A DNA stretch of 6,581 nucleotides from positions 1 to 6,581 of the forward strand of contig JAUHWJ010000118.1 of NCBI GenBank assembly GCA_030424705.1, given 5' to 3'. Below, piece after piece: positions 1-5,920 of the stretch. Each line of letters starts with the position of its first letter. The stretch's first letter is position 1. A program made the translations under genes and the position numbers. Source of the stretch: Alphaproteobacteria bacterium (lineage in GTDB: Bacteria; Pseudomonadota; Alphaproteobacteria; Rhodobacterales; Rhodobacteraceae). The notes beneath the pieces were generated by a model that searched no databases, was not told where the DNA came from, and saw nothing but the letters and a program-made list of their open reading frames with translations.

Positions 1-754
1 CCTCCTGCCGCGCTGCGACATGGGAAAGGGACATGGAGCCTCCCGGCAGGTCAAGCAGCGTGAGGCCGTCCAGAAAGAGCTCGCGGAAGATCACCCGCTC
101 CGAAAAGCCGGGCGCGAGGCGGAACCCGATCCGCTTCGACAATTCCCCGAGCAGGCTGCCCACCTTGCGCTTGTTGTGCGCTTGAAGGTTTGACATCCGG
201 TTGCGCGTCACGATCCAGTCGAGCGGCTTCAGCCCGGCCTCGGCCCGGATCTGCCGCGAGCGCCAGACCATCTCGGAATATACGGAGGGGCCAATCACCT
301 TCTCGGTCAACGGGTCGACGCGGGCGAGGAGGTCGAAATCGATCAGGCTGTCGTTCATCGGCGTGATGAGTGTGTCCGCGCTCGCATGGGCGAGCTGCGC
401 GAAATATGAATGCGCGCCGGGGCAGTCGATCAGGATGAAATCCGTCTCGGCCTGCAGCGATTCGAGTGCGCCGCCGAAGGCTTCGTCATCCGCTGCGCGG
501 GCCTCGCGCCGGTCGTTCAGTTTCGACGCGGAAATGTCCCGCCGGAGCGGAAGCGCGAGCGCCTGCCCCGTCTTGCCGGCGCGGGCGGCGCGGTTGTCTA
601 GATAGCGGAAGAAGCTCTGCTGCCGGAGGTCGAGATCCATCGCGCCCACGCGCTTTCCCTGCCGCGCGAGCGCGGCGAAGAGATGCATCGCCGTCGTCGA
701 CTTGCCTGAGCCGCCCTTCTCGTTACCGAGCACGATGACATGGGCGCGGGGCAT
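1..754 (-). CDS. mipZ: Division-plane positioning ATPase MipZ (ParA/MinD-like), C-terminus cut by window edge
   Basis: The 251 visible codons encode a ParA/MinD-superfamily P-loop ATPase. Residues 10-20 (GNEKGGSGKST) form the deviant Walker A motif with the signature lysine K13 and the P-loop lysine K18. DLDLRQ follows near residue 40, and FILIDCPG near 106-113 is the Walker B region. The stretch reading LITPMNDSLIDFDLLARVD and the C-terminal part with WIVTRN, LSKRIGFR and APGFSERVIFRELF are characteristic of alphaproteobacterial MipZ rather than of plasmid ParA. In Caulobacter, MipZ binds the ParB-parS complex at the poles and blocks FtsZ polymerisation, so that division occurs at midcell. 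The ATG at 754 is chosen because the P-loop follows at the usual distance; its Shine-Dalgarno is weak (GGA about 9 bases upstream). The last visible residues (SHVAARQE) are close to the family's normal end, so perhaps 10-25 residues are missing. It lies 34 to 51 bases beyond a terminator hairpin after rpmE. The family assignment is firm. Confidence 0.95.
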   Translation of the reverse strand, partial: MPRAHVIVLGNEKGGSGKSTTAMHLFAALARQGKRVGAMDLDLRQQSFFRYLDNRAARAGKTGQALALPLRRDISASKLNDRREARAADDEAFGGALESLQAETDFILIDCPGAHSYFAQLAHASADTLITPMNDSLIDFDLLARVDPLTEKVIGPSVYSEMVWRSRQIRAEAGLKPLDWIVTRNRMSNLQAHNKRKVGSLLGELSKRIGFRLAPGFSERVIFRELFLDGLTLLDLPGGSMSLSHVAARQE

Positions 755-775
755 GGGGCGATCCGAAGGCGGCGG

Positions 776-805
776 AAAAGGCGGAAAGGGCCGCAGGCGC
801 GGCCC
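776..805 (-). terminator. Rho-independent-like terminator after rpmE
   Basis: Read on the minus strand, a perfect 7-bp stem (GGGCCGC, positions 805-799; GCGGCCC, 794-788) closes a 4-base loop. TTT follows directly, then a second T run (TTTT) at 779-776. The stem begins 3 bases after the rpmE stop codon. The interrupted T-tract suggests partial rather than complete termination, which would leave some read-through into mipZ. Confidence 0.7.
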
Positions 806-808
806 GAA

Positions 809-1030
809 TCAGAAGCCGAAGCCCTCGAACTTCTTCTTGAACTTGGAGACGCGGCCGCCCGTGTCCATCAGCCGCTGTCCGCCGCCCGTCCAGGCCGGGT
901 GGACAGAGGGGTCGATGTCGAGCGTCATCGTGTCGCCCTCCTTCCCGTAGGTGGAGCGCATCTTCACGACGTCGCCGTTCAGCATCTTCACGTCGATGAA
1001 GTGGTAGTCAGGATGGATGTCTTTCTTCAT
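809..1030 (-). CDS. rpmE: 50S ribosomal protein L31
   Basis: This 73-residue protein is L31 of the large ribosomal subunit, which helps bridge the 50S and 30S subunits at the central protuberance. It begins [14 protein letters not shown] and contains [16 protein letters not shown] and [12 protein letters not shown] near the C-terminus, all standard L31 landmarks at normal length. It has no cysteine, so it is the zinc-independent form; the four-cysteine zinc site of the E. coli protein is replaced, as is usual in alphaproteobacterial L31. The start at 1030 is supported by AGGA placed 8 bases upstream. A promoter and a leader hairpin lie immediately upstream and a terminator hairpin immediately downstream, so it is probably transcribed as a single-gene unit. 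Confidence 0.97.
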   Translation of the reverse strand: MKKDIHPDYHFIDVKMLNGDVVKMRSTYGKEGDTMTLDIDPSVHPAWTGGGQRLMDTGGRVSKFKKKFEGFGF

Positions 1031-1049
1031 GTCGTCAATCCTGGTTCTG

Positions 1050-1072
1050 GGCGCGGATTGCCGACCCGCGCC
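1050..1072 (-). promoter_or_regulatory. Hairpin in the rpmE 5' leader
   Basis: A perfect 7-bp inverted repeat (GGCGCGG at 1072-1066, CCGCGCC at 1056-1050 on the minus strand) encloses a 9-base loop. It lies between the predicted rpmE transcription start (about 1081) and the Shine-Dalgarno (AGGA about 8 bases before the ATG at 1030). There is no T run after it on either strand, so it is not an intrinsic terminator. A role in translational control of rpmE is an inference from position. Confidence 0.5.
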
Positions 1073-1087
1073 GCCACGGAAGCGCGC

Positions 1088-1116
1088 CGTATAGAGGAAG
1101 AGGCGGAGCCCGGCAA
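1088..1116 (-). promoter_or_regulatory. Likely sigma70-type promoter of rpmE
   Basis: On the minus strand, a TTGCCG -35 element (1116-1111) is followed by a 17-base spacer and a TATACG -10 element (1093-1088). Each hexamer differs from consensus at two positions, and the spacing is ideal. In this GC-rich gap of 113 bases it is the only such arrangement I found. It predicts a transcript starting near 1081 with a leader of about 50 bases. Confidence 0.6.
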
Positions 1117-1143
1117 GCCTTCGCTGGCGCCGCCGCCGCGCCT

Positions 1144-1890
1144 TCAGAGCTGGCCGGGAACGCGCCTCAGCTCGAAGTCGAAGCAGAGCTTTCGCGCTCG
1201 TTCAGCCAGCATCGCCCGCTCGTTGGCCACGCGGGCGGGCGGCAAGGCCGCGCAGGCCTCCCGCCGCACCATTGGCCCGAAGAGGCAGAGCCGGTCCGCC
1301 TCTATCCGCCACTCGACGTTGGCGAAGCCTTCGATATATGAAGCGGTCGCCTTCCCGCCCGCCTCGAACTTCATGTCGAAGGGCGTGCCGAAGGCGGTGA
1401 AATAGCAACTCTCGCCGATCAGCGCCGCCGTCCGTTCGCGGTCAAGCGCGCCGGGGCCGGACGCGGCGGTCGGGCTCCCGGGCGACCCGGAGCTCGCCGG
1501 CGCGGTCGCGGCCGCCCTTTCAGAAAGGGCGCGGAACTGGCCTGCGGTCAGGAACCCGGTCTCCGCCTCGCCCGCGCGGCGCTGCCAGGCCCGGATCGCG
1601 CGGCGGGTGCCAGGGCCGACAAGGCCGTCGATGGGGCCACCATAGAGCCCGTCCGCGCGCAACCCCTGCTGCACGCGCCGGCGCTCCGCCGGGCCGAGCC
1701 CAAGCGCCCGCTCCGCCCGCTCGGCGTCCGATACGGGCCCGGGCTCAGCGGAGGGAGCCGGGGCGGGCCCCGGTGCGGGATCGGCGTATTTGAGGCAGGT
1801 GCCCGCAAGTTCCTCGACGCAGACGCGCTGCGCCTCAGCCGCCGAAACAGCGAGGCAGATCGCCGCGAGGACTGGCAGGGCCTTCTGCAT
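1144..1890 (-). CDS. Secreted peptidoglycan-binding-domain protein of unknown specific role
   Basis: This 248-residue protein begins with a signal peptide: a lysine at residue 3, a hydrophobic run from about 5 to 18, and a likely cleavage after AEA at residue 20. An Ala/Pro-rich linker (about 37-52) follows. Residues about 62-124 resemble a PG_binding_1 domain, with the core [17 protein letters not shown] and a C-terminal LTAGQFRAL helix. A second linker (125-150) leads to a C-terminal domain (about 151-248) that I do not recognise. Cysteines 24, 32, 162, 202, 213 and 236 could form disulfides in the periplasm. I chose the ATG at 1890 because AAGAGG lies 7 bases upstream; the ATG at 1896 is too close to that site, and the longer reading frame back to 2067 overlaps the neighbouring gene and would bury the signal peptide. 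It probably acts in the periplasm at the cell wall, but no catalytic domain is visible. Confidence 0.8.
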   Translation of the reverse strand: MQKALPVLAAICLAVSAAEAQRVCVEELAGTCLKYADPAPGPAPAPSAEPGPVSDAERAERALGLGPAERRRVQQGLRADGLYGGPIDGLVGPGTRRAIRAWQRRAGEAETGFLTAGQFRALSERAAATAPASSGSPGSPTAASGPGALDRERTAALIGESCYFTAFGTPFDMKFEAGGKATASYIEGFANVEWRIEADRLCLFGPMVRREACAALPPARVANERAMLAERARKLCFDFELRRVPGQL

Positions 1891-1920
1891 GGGCATCCCT
1901 CTTCCGCCGCTCACCCTCCG

Positions 1921-1928
1921 TTTACCAT
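1921..1928. promoter_or_regulatory. Possible CtrA half-site
   Basis: TTTACCAT on the plus strand differs at one position from TTAACCAT, the half-site reported for the cell-cycle regulator CtrA in alphaproteobacteria. It lies about 30 bases upstream of the start of the peptidoglycan-binding-domain gene, in the 70-base gap after the sulfotransferase-like pair. I found no convincing -35/-10 pair in this gap. One 8-base near match can arise by chance. Confidence 0.25.
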
Positions 1929-1960
1929 AACGCGGCTGCCAAGAAGTAGACGATGCGACG

Positions 1961-2557
1961 TCAGAGCGCCACGCGCTCGTAGATCTCGTATTCCCTCGCC
2001 GCATGTTCGCGAAATCGCGCGCGCAGCTCCGCCGAAACCGGCTGAGGCGGGCGGCTTGGAGAGACATTGCGGGTCTTGGGCCGCGCCGGCCGGCCGAGGC
2101 GGCCCCTCACATAGGCGAAAAATTCGTCGATGTGGTCGTAGCGCCAGATCCGGTCGATCCCCACGGCGCCGGTCTCGTCCGTCACGAAGCGGGCGGGCGA
2201 GCGAAGGTTGGCGGGGCGTCTCCTCCCGTCGACATATAGCTCCACGAACTCCTCGAAGCTCACGCCCGTCGTACTGTTCGGCCCGCTCCGCGCTGCCGGC
2301 CGCTGGCGATAGCGCCAGTGGCTCTCCAGCCAGTCGAGAGGTTCGCGGAAGAGGCAAACTGTCTCGAACTCGCTGAAGCCGAGCGATTCTAGATAGGGGA
2401 CGAGATGGCGGCGCCAAGTTATATAGTTTGTATGCTTCACATCGGGGGACCCGGCGAGCCGGATCGCGTTGATGCGGGAAAACTCGGCGTGAATCGCGCT
2501 CGACGCGCATTTCGGCATGGCGAAGATTGCGAGCTTCTTTTCGAGGGAGATCAGCAT
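1961..2557 (-). CDS. Short sulfotransferase-like protein, downstream paralogue
   Basis: This 198-residue protein looks like a minimal PAPS-dependent sulfotransferase. MPKCASS (14-20) sits after a short beta strand where the 5'-phosphosulfate-binding loop is expected. FETVCLFREPLDW (64-76), with S79 just after it, matches the pattern of the 3'-phosphate-binding strand and helix. A KHT motif (41-43) and NVSP (164-167) are shared with its neighbour. No signal peptide or membrane segment is visible, so it is probably cytoplasmic. It is shorter than typical sulfotransferases (about 250-300 residues). The substrate cannot be deduced. It starts 6 bases after its paralogue's stop codon and has only a weak Shine-Dalgarno, so translation is probably coupled. 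By eye the two proteins are about 45% identical, which points to an old tandem duplication. I recall that related rhodobacteral proteins are sometimes labelled gamma-glutamyl kinase in databases; nothing here supports that activity. Confidence 0.75.
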   Translation of the reverse strand: MLISLEKKLAIFAMPKCASSAIHAEFSRINAIRLAGSPDVKHTNYITWRRHLVPYLESLGFSEFETVCLFREPLDWLESHWRYRQRPAARSGPNSTTGVSFEEFVELYVDGRRRPANLRSPARFVTDETGAVGIDRIWRYDHIDEFFAYVRGRLGRPARPKTRNVSPSRPPQPVSAELRARFREHAAREYEIYERVAL

Positions 2558-2563
2558 CGGCGC

Positions 2564-3163
2564 TCAGACGGCCACATTCTCGTAGATCTCGAAATCCCGC
2601 TCATAGGCGGCGCGGTGCCGCGCGATGAGTTCGGGGGGCGGCGGCGTCGCGACCGCGCGGACGGGCGAGACGTTCACCTGCGCGAGCTGGACAGAGACGC
2701 CGAGCCGTTCGCAGATATAGTCGTGGCACGCGCTGATATTCTCGTAGCGGAAGATTCGATCCATCCCGATCCCGCCGTCCGGCGCGGTCACGAAGCGGGA
2801 CTGGTTGCCGACGCGCGCCGCCCGGTCGCTGTCGGCCAGATTGTGCTCGATGAACTCCGCGAAGGTCATGGAGGCGGTCGACGTGCCCTTGCGCAAAGCG
2901 CGAGGCCGTTGGCGATAGCGCCACCAGCTCTCGTGCCAGTCCAGCGGCTCGCGAAAGAGGCAGACGGTCTCGAAAGGCTGATCGGTGAAGGTGGCGAGGT
3001 AGGGCTTCAGGAACTTGTTGTACTTATGAAAGGGCGTGTGTTTCATCCGCGCCGGCCCGGCGAAGGTAGCGCCGAAATGCGGGCCGAGCGCGGCCAGAAG
3101 CGCGCTCGATCCGCATTTCGGCATCGAGAAGAGGACAAGCCGCTTGTCCACCGAAATCAGCAT
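2564..3163 (-). CDS. Short sulfotransferase-like protein, upstream paralogue
   Basis: This 199-residue protein is the tandem partner of the gene just downstream. MPKCGSS (14-20) fits the 5'-phosphosulfate-binding loop even better than the paralogue, with glycine at position 18. FETVCLFREPLDW (64-76) and S79 fit the 3'-phosphate-binding region, followed by the shared WRYRQRP. KHT is at 41-43 and FRYENI at 138-143. I start it at 3163, not at the ATG at 3193 that would add ten residues, for three reasons. The paralogue begins with the same MLIS. A Shine-Dalgarno (AGGGGAG) lies 5 bases upstream of 3163. The 3193 codon falls at the edge of a predicted -10 element, so it would not be transcribed. 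The gene is divergent from the M32 carboxypeptidase. Substrate and pathway are unknown; a role in sulfating a surface polysaccharide, lipid or small metabolite would be a guess. Confidence 0.75.
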   Translation of the reverse strand: MLISVDKRLVLFSMPKCGSSALLAALGPHFGATFAGPARMKHTPFHKYNKFLKPYLATFTDQPFETVCLFREPLDWHESWWRYRQRPRALRKGTSTASMTFAEFIEHNLADSDRAARVGNQSRFVTAPDGGIGMDRIFRYENISACHDYICERLGVSVQLAQVNVSPVRAVATPPPPELIARHRAAYERDFEIYENVAV

Positions 3164-3193
3164 CCGCACTCCCCTCGCGCCGCCGGGCGGCAC

Positions 3194-3221
3194 GGTATAG
3201 ACAACGCGTTCCGCATGTAAA
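3194..3221 (-). promoter_or_regulatory. Likely promoter of the sulfotransferase-like pair
   Basis: On the minus strand, TTTACA (3221-3216, one mismatch to the -35 consensus) is followed by a 16-base spacer and TATACC (3199-3194, two mismatches to the -10 consensus). Transcription would start near 3187, giving a leader of about 24 bases before the ATG at 3163. The -35 element overlaps the Shine-Dalgarno of the divergent M32 gene on the other strand. A plus-strand TATAGA at 3196-3201 could serve that gene as a -10, but I see no matching -35. Confidence 0.55.
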
Positions 3222-3232
3222 GGAACCCGCCG

Positions 3233-4729
3233 ATGCCCGAAATCGCCTCATCCGACGCGGTCGGCGCGCTCCGCGCGTATCTCCGCCGCATCGCCGCGCT
3301 CGAACAGGTCGCGGGGCTCCTCTCCTGGGATCAGGAGGCGATGATGCCGGCAAAGGGCGCGGCGCAGCGGGCGGAGCAGGCGGGGGCGATGGCGGCGACG
3401 ATCCACGCGCTTTCCGCCGATCCGCGTATGGGCGAATGGATCGCGGCGCTTGAGGGCGAAGCGCTTGCGCCGGACGCGGCGGCGGACCTTCGCGCCGCGC
3501 GGCGGCGGCATCGGGCGGCGACACGGCTGCCGGAGCAGCTGGCCGAGGCGCTGGCGCGGGAGACGGCGGCGGCGCACGAAGTCTGGGCCGCGGCGCGGGC
3601 GGCGCGGGATTTCGCCGCCTTCGCCCCCGCGCTCGAGCGTATCGTTTCGCTGAAGCGGGAGGAGGCGGCATGCCTCGCGGAGGGCGAGGGCGCGGATGCG
3701 CTCTACGACGCGCTCCTCGACCAGTTCGAGCCGGGCGCGACCGTCGCCGAGGTCGCCCCGCTGCTCGAAGGGCTCCGCCCCCGCTTATCAGCGCTCCGCG
3801 CAGCGATCGCGGAGAAGCCGGCTCCCGCGGCCCTCTCCGGCCTCTTCCCGGCGGCGGCGCAGCTCGATCTGGCGCGGAAGGTCGCCCGCCGGCTCGGCTA
3901 CGATTTCGAAGCGGGGCGGATCGACCTCGTCGTCCACCCGTTCTGTTCCGGCGTCGGCGGGGACGTGCGGATCACCACGCGGACGGACGAGGCGGACCCG
4001 TTCAATTGCCTATATTCCACCATCCACGAGGTCGGCCACGCACTCTATGCGCAGGGCGCGCCGGACCCCTTCCTTCCCAATGCAGACTATTGCTCAATGG
4101 GCGTCCATGAGAGCCAGTCCCGCTTCTGGGAGAACCAGATCGGCCGCTCCCGGCCGTTCGCAGAGTGGCTCTTTCCCGCAATGCGGGAGGCTTTCGGCAA
4201 TTTCGGGATCGACGGGCCGGAGGCGCTCCACGCCGCCGCGAACCGGGTGGAGATCGGCTTCATCAGGACGGAGGCGGATGAGGCGCATTACAACCTCCAC
4301 GTCCTCCTCCGCTTCGAGCTGGAGCGGGAGCTGATTTCCGGCGCGCTCCCCGTCGCGGCGCTCGAGGCGGAATGGAACGCGCGGTTCCTGCACGATTTTG
4401 GTCGGGAGGTCCCCCATGCCGGGCTCGGCGTCCTGCAGGACGTGCACTGGTCCGCCGGGCTCTTCGGCTATTTCCCTACCTATGCGCTCGGCAACATCTA
4501 CGCCGCCTGCCTCGACGCCGCGATGGCGCGGGACCTGCCGGGGCGGGAGGCGATGATCGCGCAGGCGGAGACGGGGCCGATCCTCGCCTGGCTACGGGAG
4601 CGCATCCATGCGAAGGGCGCGCTCCTCTCCGCCCCCGCGCTCATCGAGGCGGCGACCGGCGAAGCCCCGTCCGCAGCGCCGTTGCTCGACCATCTCGAAG
4701 CGAAGTTCGGGGCGCTCTATGGGCTCTGA
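3233..4729 (+). CDS. M32 family metallocarboxypeptidase (thermostable carboxypeptidase 1 type)
   Basis: This 498-residue protein has the full motif set of peptidase family M32, which removes C-terminal amino acids from peptides using a metal ion. HPF is at 235-237, DVRITTR at 244-250, the HEVGH metal motif at 265-269 (H265 and H269 ligands, E266 catalytic), HESQSRFWEN at 292-301 with E293 as the likely third ligand, and IRTEAD at 344-349. The conserved GYFPTYALGN lies at 412-421. Length matches the usual 490-510 residues, and no signal peptide is present, so it acts in the cytoplasm, probably in peptide turnover. The ATG at 3233 is supported by AAAGGA 8-9 bases upstream. Its last codons overlap the start of slyX by 11 bases. 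All catalytic residues are intact. The subfamily's preferred residues cannot be read from sequence. Confidence 0.96.
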   Translation: MPEIASSDAVGALRAYLRRIAALEQVAGLLSWDQEAMMPAKGAAQRAEQAGAMAATIHALSADPRMGEWIAALEGEALAPDAAADLRAARRRHRAATRLPEQLAEALARETAAAHEVWAAARAARDFAAFAPALERIVSLKREEAACLAEGEGADALYDALLDQFEPGATVAEVAPLLEGLRPRLSALRAAIAEKPAPAALSGLFPAAAQLDLARKVARRLGYDFEAGRIDLVVHPFCSGVGGDVRITTRTDEADPFNCLYSTIHEVGHALYAQGAPDPFLPNADYCSMGVHESQSRFWENQIGRSRPFAEWLFPAMREAFGNFGIDGPEALHAAANRVEIGFIRTEADEAHYNLHVLLRFELERELISGALPVAALEAEWNARFLHDFGREVPHAGLGVLQDVHWSAGLFGYFPTYALGNIYAACLDAAMARDLPGREAMIAQAETGPILAWLRERIHAKGALLSAPALIEAATGEAPSAAPLLDHLEAKFGALYGL

Positions 4730-4931
4730 TGAGGAGCGGATAGTCGCGCTGGAGACGGCGCTCGCCCATGCGGAAGCCGAGATCGCCGACATCGCGGAGA
4801 CGGCGCGGGCGCATTGGGCGGAGATCGAGGCTCTGAAGGCGGAGATCGGGCGTCTCACCCGCTCGCTCGAGGCGATGCTGGAAGATCAGGGCGACGCGCC
4901 CCCGGCGGACGCGAAGCCGCCGCACTACTGA
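4719..4931 (+). CDS. slyX: SlyX family coiled-coil protein
   Basis: This 70-residue protein begins MGSDEERIVALE and ends PPHY, the C-terminal signature of SlyX. Residues about 5-56 form an alanine- and glutamate-rich amphipathic helix, predicted to be a coiled coil. SlyX is widespread in proteobacteria and its biochemical function is not established. The ATG at 4719 lies inside the end of the carboxypeptidase gene, so the two reading frames overlap by 11 bases; the start is the only ATG in this frame that gives a normal SlyX N-terminus. A longer reading frame back to 4608 lies wholly within the carboxypeptidase gene and is rejected. Its stop overlaps the 3' end of the convergent LysR gene by 7 bases. 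The overlap suggests that it is translated from the carboxypeptidase transcript. Confidence 0.85.
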   Translation: MGSDEERIVALETALAHAEAEIADIAETARAHWAEIEALKAEIGRLTRSLEAMLEDQGDAPPADAKPPHY

Positions 4932-5809
4932 GCGGCGAAATGCGGCTCCGCCCGCAAGGCCTGCGCGAAGAACCCGAGACAGGCGGCGACGCGCGGCGTC
5001 TCCGCAAGGTCGGGATGAGCGGCGACCCAGAGCCGGGTTTCCAAGCGCTCCGGGAAACCGGGCGCAGGGCTCAGCCCTTCGGCGACGACACCCGGCAGCA
5101 TGGCGAGGCCGAGGCCGGCGCGGGCGAGCGCGGCGAGGCTCATGAAACTGTCCGCCCGCGCGACGATAGCCTCCCCCGGCAAGGTCTGCTGCCAGCCATG
5201 CGCCGGCGAACGGGAAAGCAGGGCGGACACGCCGAGCCAGCGATGCGCGGCCGGGTCGCGAGACGGGTTCTCGGCGAGATAGGAGCCGGAACCGAAGACG
5301 CGCATCCGCATCGTCCCCGCCGGTTCCGCCACAAGGCCCTCCGGCGCCGCGCCGGCGGGCCGGATCGTGAGTTCAGCATCAAGCCGGGCGAGGTCGATCC
5401 GCGCATTGGTGGCGATGAGTTCGACGCGCATCGCCGGATGGAGCGCGCGGAACCGCGCAAGGATGCGGGGGAGAACGGTGAACGCCAGCGAATCGGTCGT
5501 CGTGAGGCGGAGTTGCCCGGTCAGCGCGTCACCCGGCGCGCCGAACCCGGCCGCCGCCCGCTCGAACCCGCCGACCGCCGCCTCGACCGCCCTCAGCCGC
5601 TCGATCAGCGGCGCGGCCCCCTCCGCCACCACGGCGCCCCGCGCGCTCCGCTCGAAAAGCCTTACGCCGCGCGCCCGCTCGAACGCGTCGACGCGGCGGA
5701 GGATGGTCGCATGGTTCAGGCCGAGCGCCTTCGCCGCCGCATTCACCGAACCGGCCTCCGCCACGGCGAGGACGATGCGAAGGTCGTCCCAGGTCGAGTT
5801 GTGCGCCAT
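4925..5809 (-). CDS. LysR-type transcriptional regulator
   Basis: This 294-residue protein is a complete LysR family regulator. The winged helix-turn-helix spans about residues 7-65, with AVAEAGSVNAAAKALGLN and the recognition-helix region ATILRRVDAFE, then the wing at VRLFERSARG. A linker helix runs to about 90. The periplasmic-binding-protein-like effector domain covers about 97-290. Such proteins usually act as tetramers that bind DNA upstream of a divergent target and respond to a small molecule; this effector is not identifiable. The ATG at 5809 has GGAGGAA about 8-10 bases upstream. The open frame continues upstream to 6376, but that part is antisense to the cytochrome gene. It is divergent from the cytochrome c pair, which is the most likely target along with itself, and converges on slyX with a 7-base overlap of the coding ends and no visible terminator. 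Confidence 0.93.
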   Translation of the reverse strand: MAHNSTWDDLRIVLAVAEAGSVNAAAKALGLNHATILRRVDAFERARGVRLFERSARGAVVAEGAAPLIERLRAVEAAVGGFERAAAGFGAPGDALTGQLRLTTTDSLAFTVLPRILARFRALHPAMRVELIATNARIDLARLDAELTIRPAGAAPEGLVAEPAGTMRMRVFGSGSYLAENPSRDPAAHRWLGVSALLSRSPAHGWQQTLPGEAIVARADSFMSLAALARAGLGLAMLPGVVAEGLSPAPGFPERLETRLWVAAHPDLAETPRVAACLGFFAQALRAEPHFAAQ

Positions 5810-5815
5810 CGCACA
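5800..5815. promoter_or_regulatory. Inverted repeat over the lysR start codon
   Basis: TGTGCG (5800-5805) and CGCACA (5810-5815) form a perfect 6-bp inverted repeat with a 4-base spacer that contains the lysR ATG. The left arm is part of TTGTGCGC (5799-5806), which recurs in opposite orientation at 5852-5859. It could be an operator or an mRNA hairpin occluding the start codon; the sequence does not decide between them. Confidence 0.4.
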
Positions 5816-5846
5816 GGTTCCTCCCGTTTTTTGGAGAGTTCTAGCA

Positions 5847-5860
5847 TGATTGCGCACAAT
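5847..5860. promoter_or_regulatory. Candidate LysR-type operator between lysR and the cytochrome genes
   Basis: ATTGCGCACAAT (5849-5860) has ATTG/CAAT arms around a 4-base centre. T5847 and A5859 satisfy the loose T-N11-A rule of LysR-type binding sites. The minus strand reads TTGTGCGC here, the same 8-mer found over the lysR start 45 bases away. The position, about 60 bases before the cytochrome start and about 40 before lysR, suits a shared control site. I found no convincing -35/-10 pair for either gene in the gap. Confidence 0.45.
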
Positions 5861-5920
5861 GTATCTTCCCCTCCACGCAAGAGGATCGGCCCGTGAGGCC
5901 CCCAGCAGGAGACGACCCAG

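Noticed and set aside
1050..1072. rpmE leader hairpin as a terminator of the PG-binding-domain gene
   Set aside because: No T run follows the stem on either strand, and it lies downstream of the predicted rpmE promoter.
740..1405. Plus-strand open frame of 221 codons across rpmE and the PG-binding-domain gene
   Set aside because: It lies opposite two well-supported genes, has no domain pattern, and has the arginine/alanine-rich composition of a high-GC antisense frame.
1891..2067. N-terminal extension of the PG-binding-domain gene
   Set aside because: It overlaps the sulfotransferase-like gene in another frame and would put 59 arginine-rich residues ahead of a clear signal peptide.
3164..3193. 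Ten-residue N-terminal extension of the upstream sulfotransferase-like protein
   Set aside because: The start codon would coincide with the predicted -10 element, the paralogue begins at MLIS, and the Shine-Dalgarno fits 3163.
2405..3220. Plus-strand open frame of 271 codons opposite the sulfotransferase-like pair
   Set aside because: It is antisense to two paralogues whose similarity shows selection on the minus-strand frame; no recognisable motif.
3670..4334. Two plus-strand frames inside the M32 gene
   Set aside because: They share the region with an intact 498-residue peptidase and show only Arg/Pro/Ser-rich sequence from frame shifting of GC-rich codons.
4814..5896. Plus-strand open frame of 360 codons opposite lysR
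   Set aside because: It is antisense to a complete LysR protein and its translation is low-complexity charged sequence with no domain.
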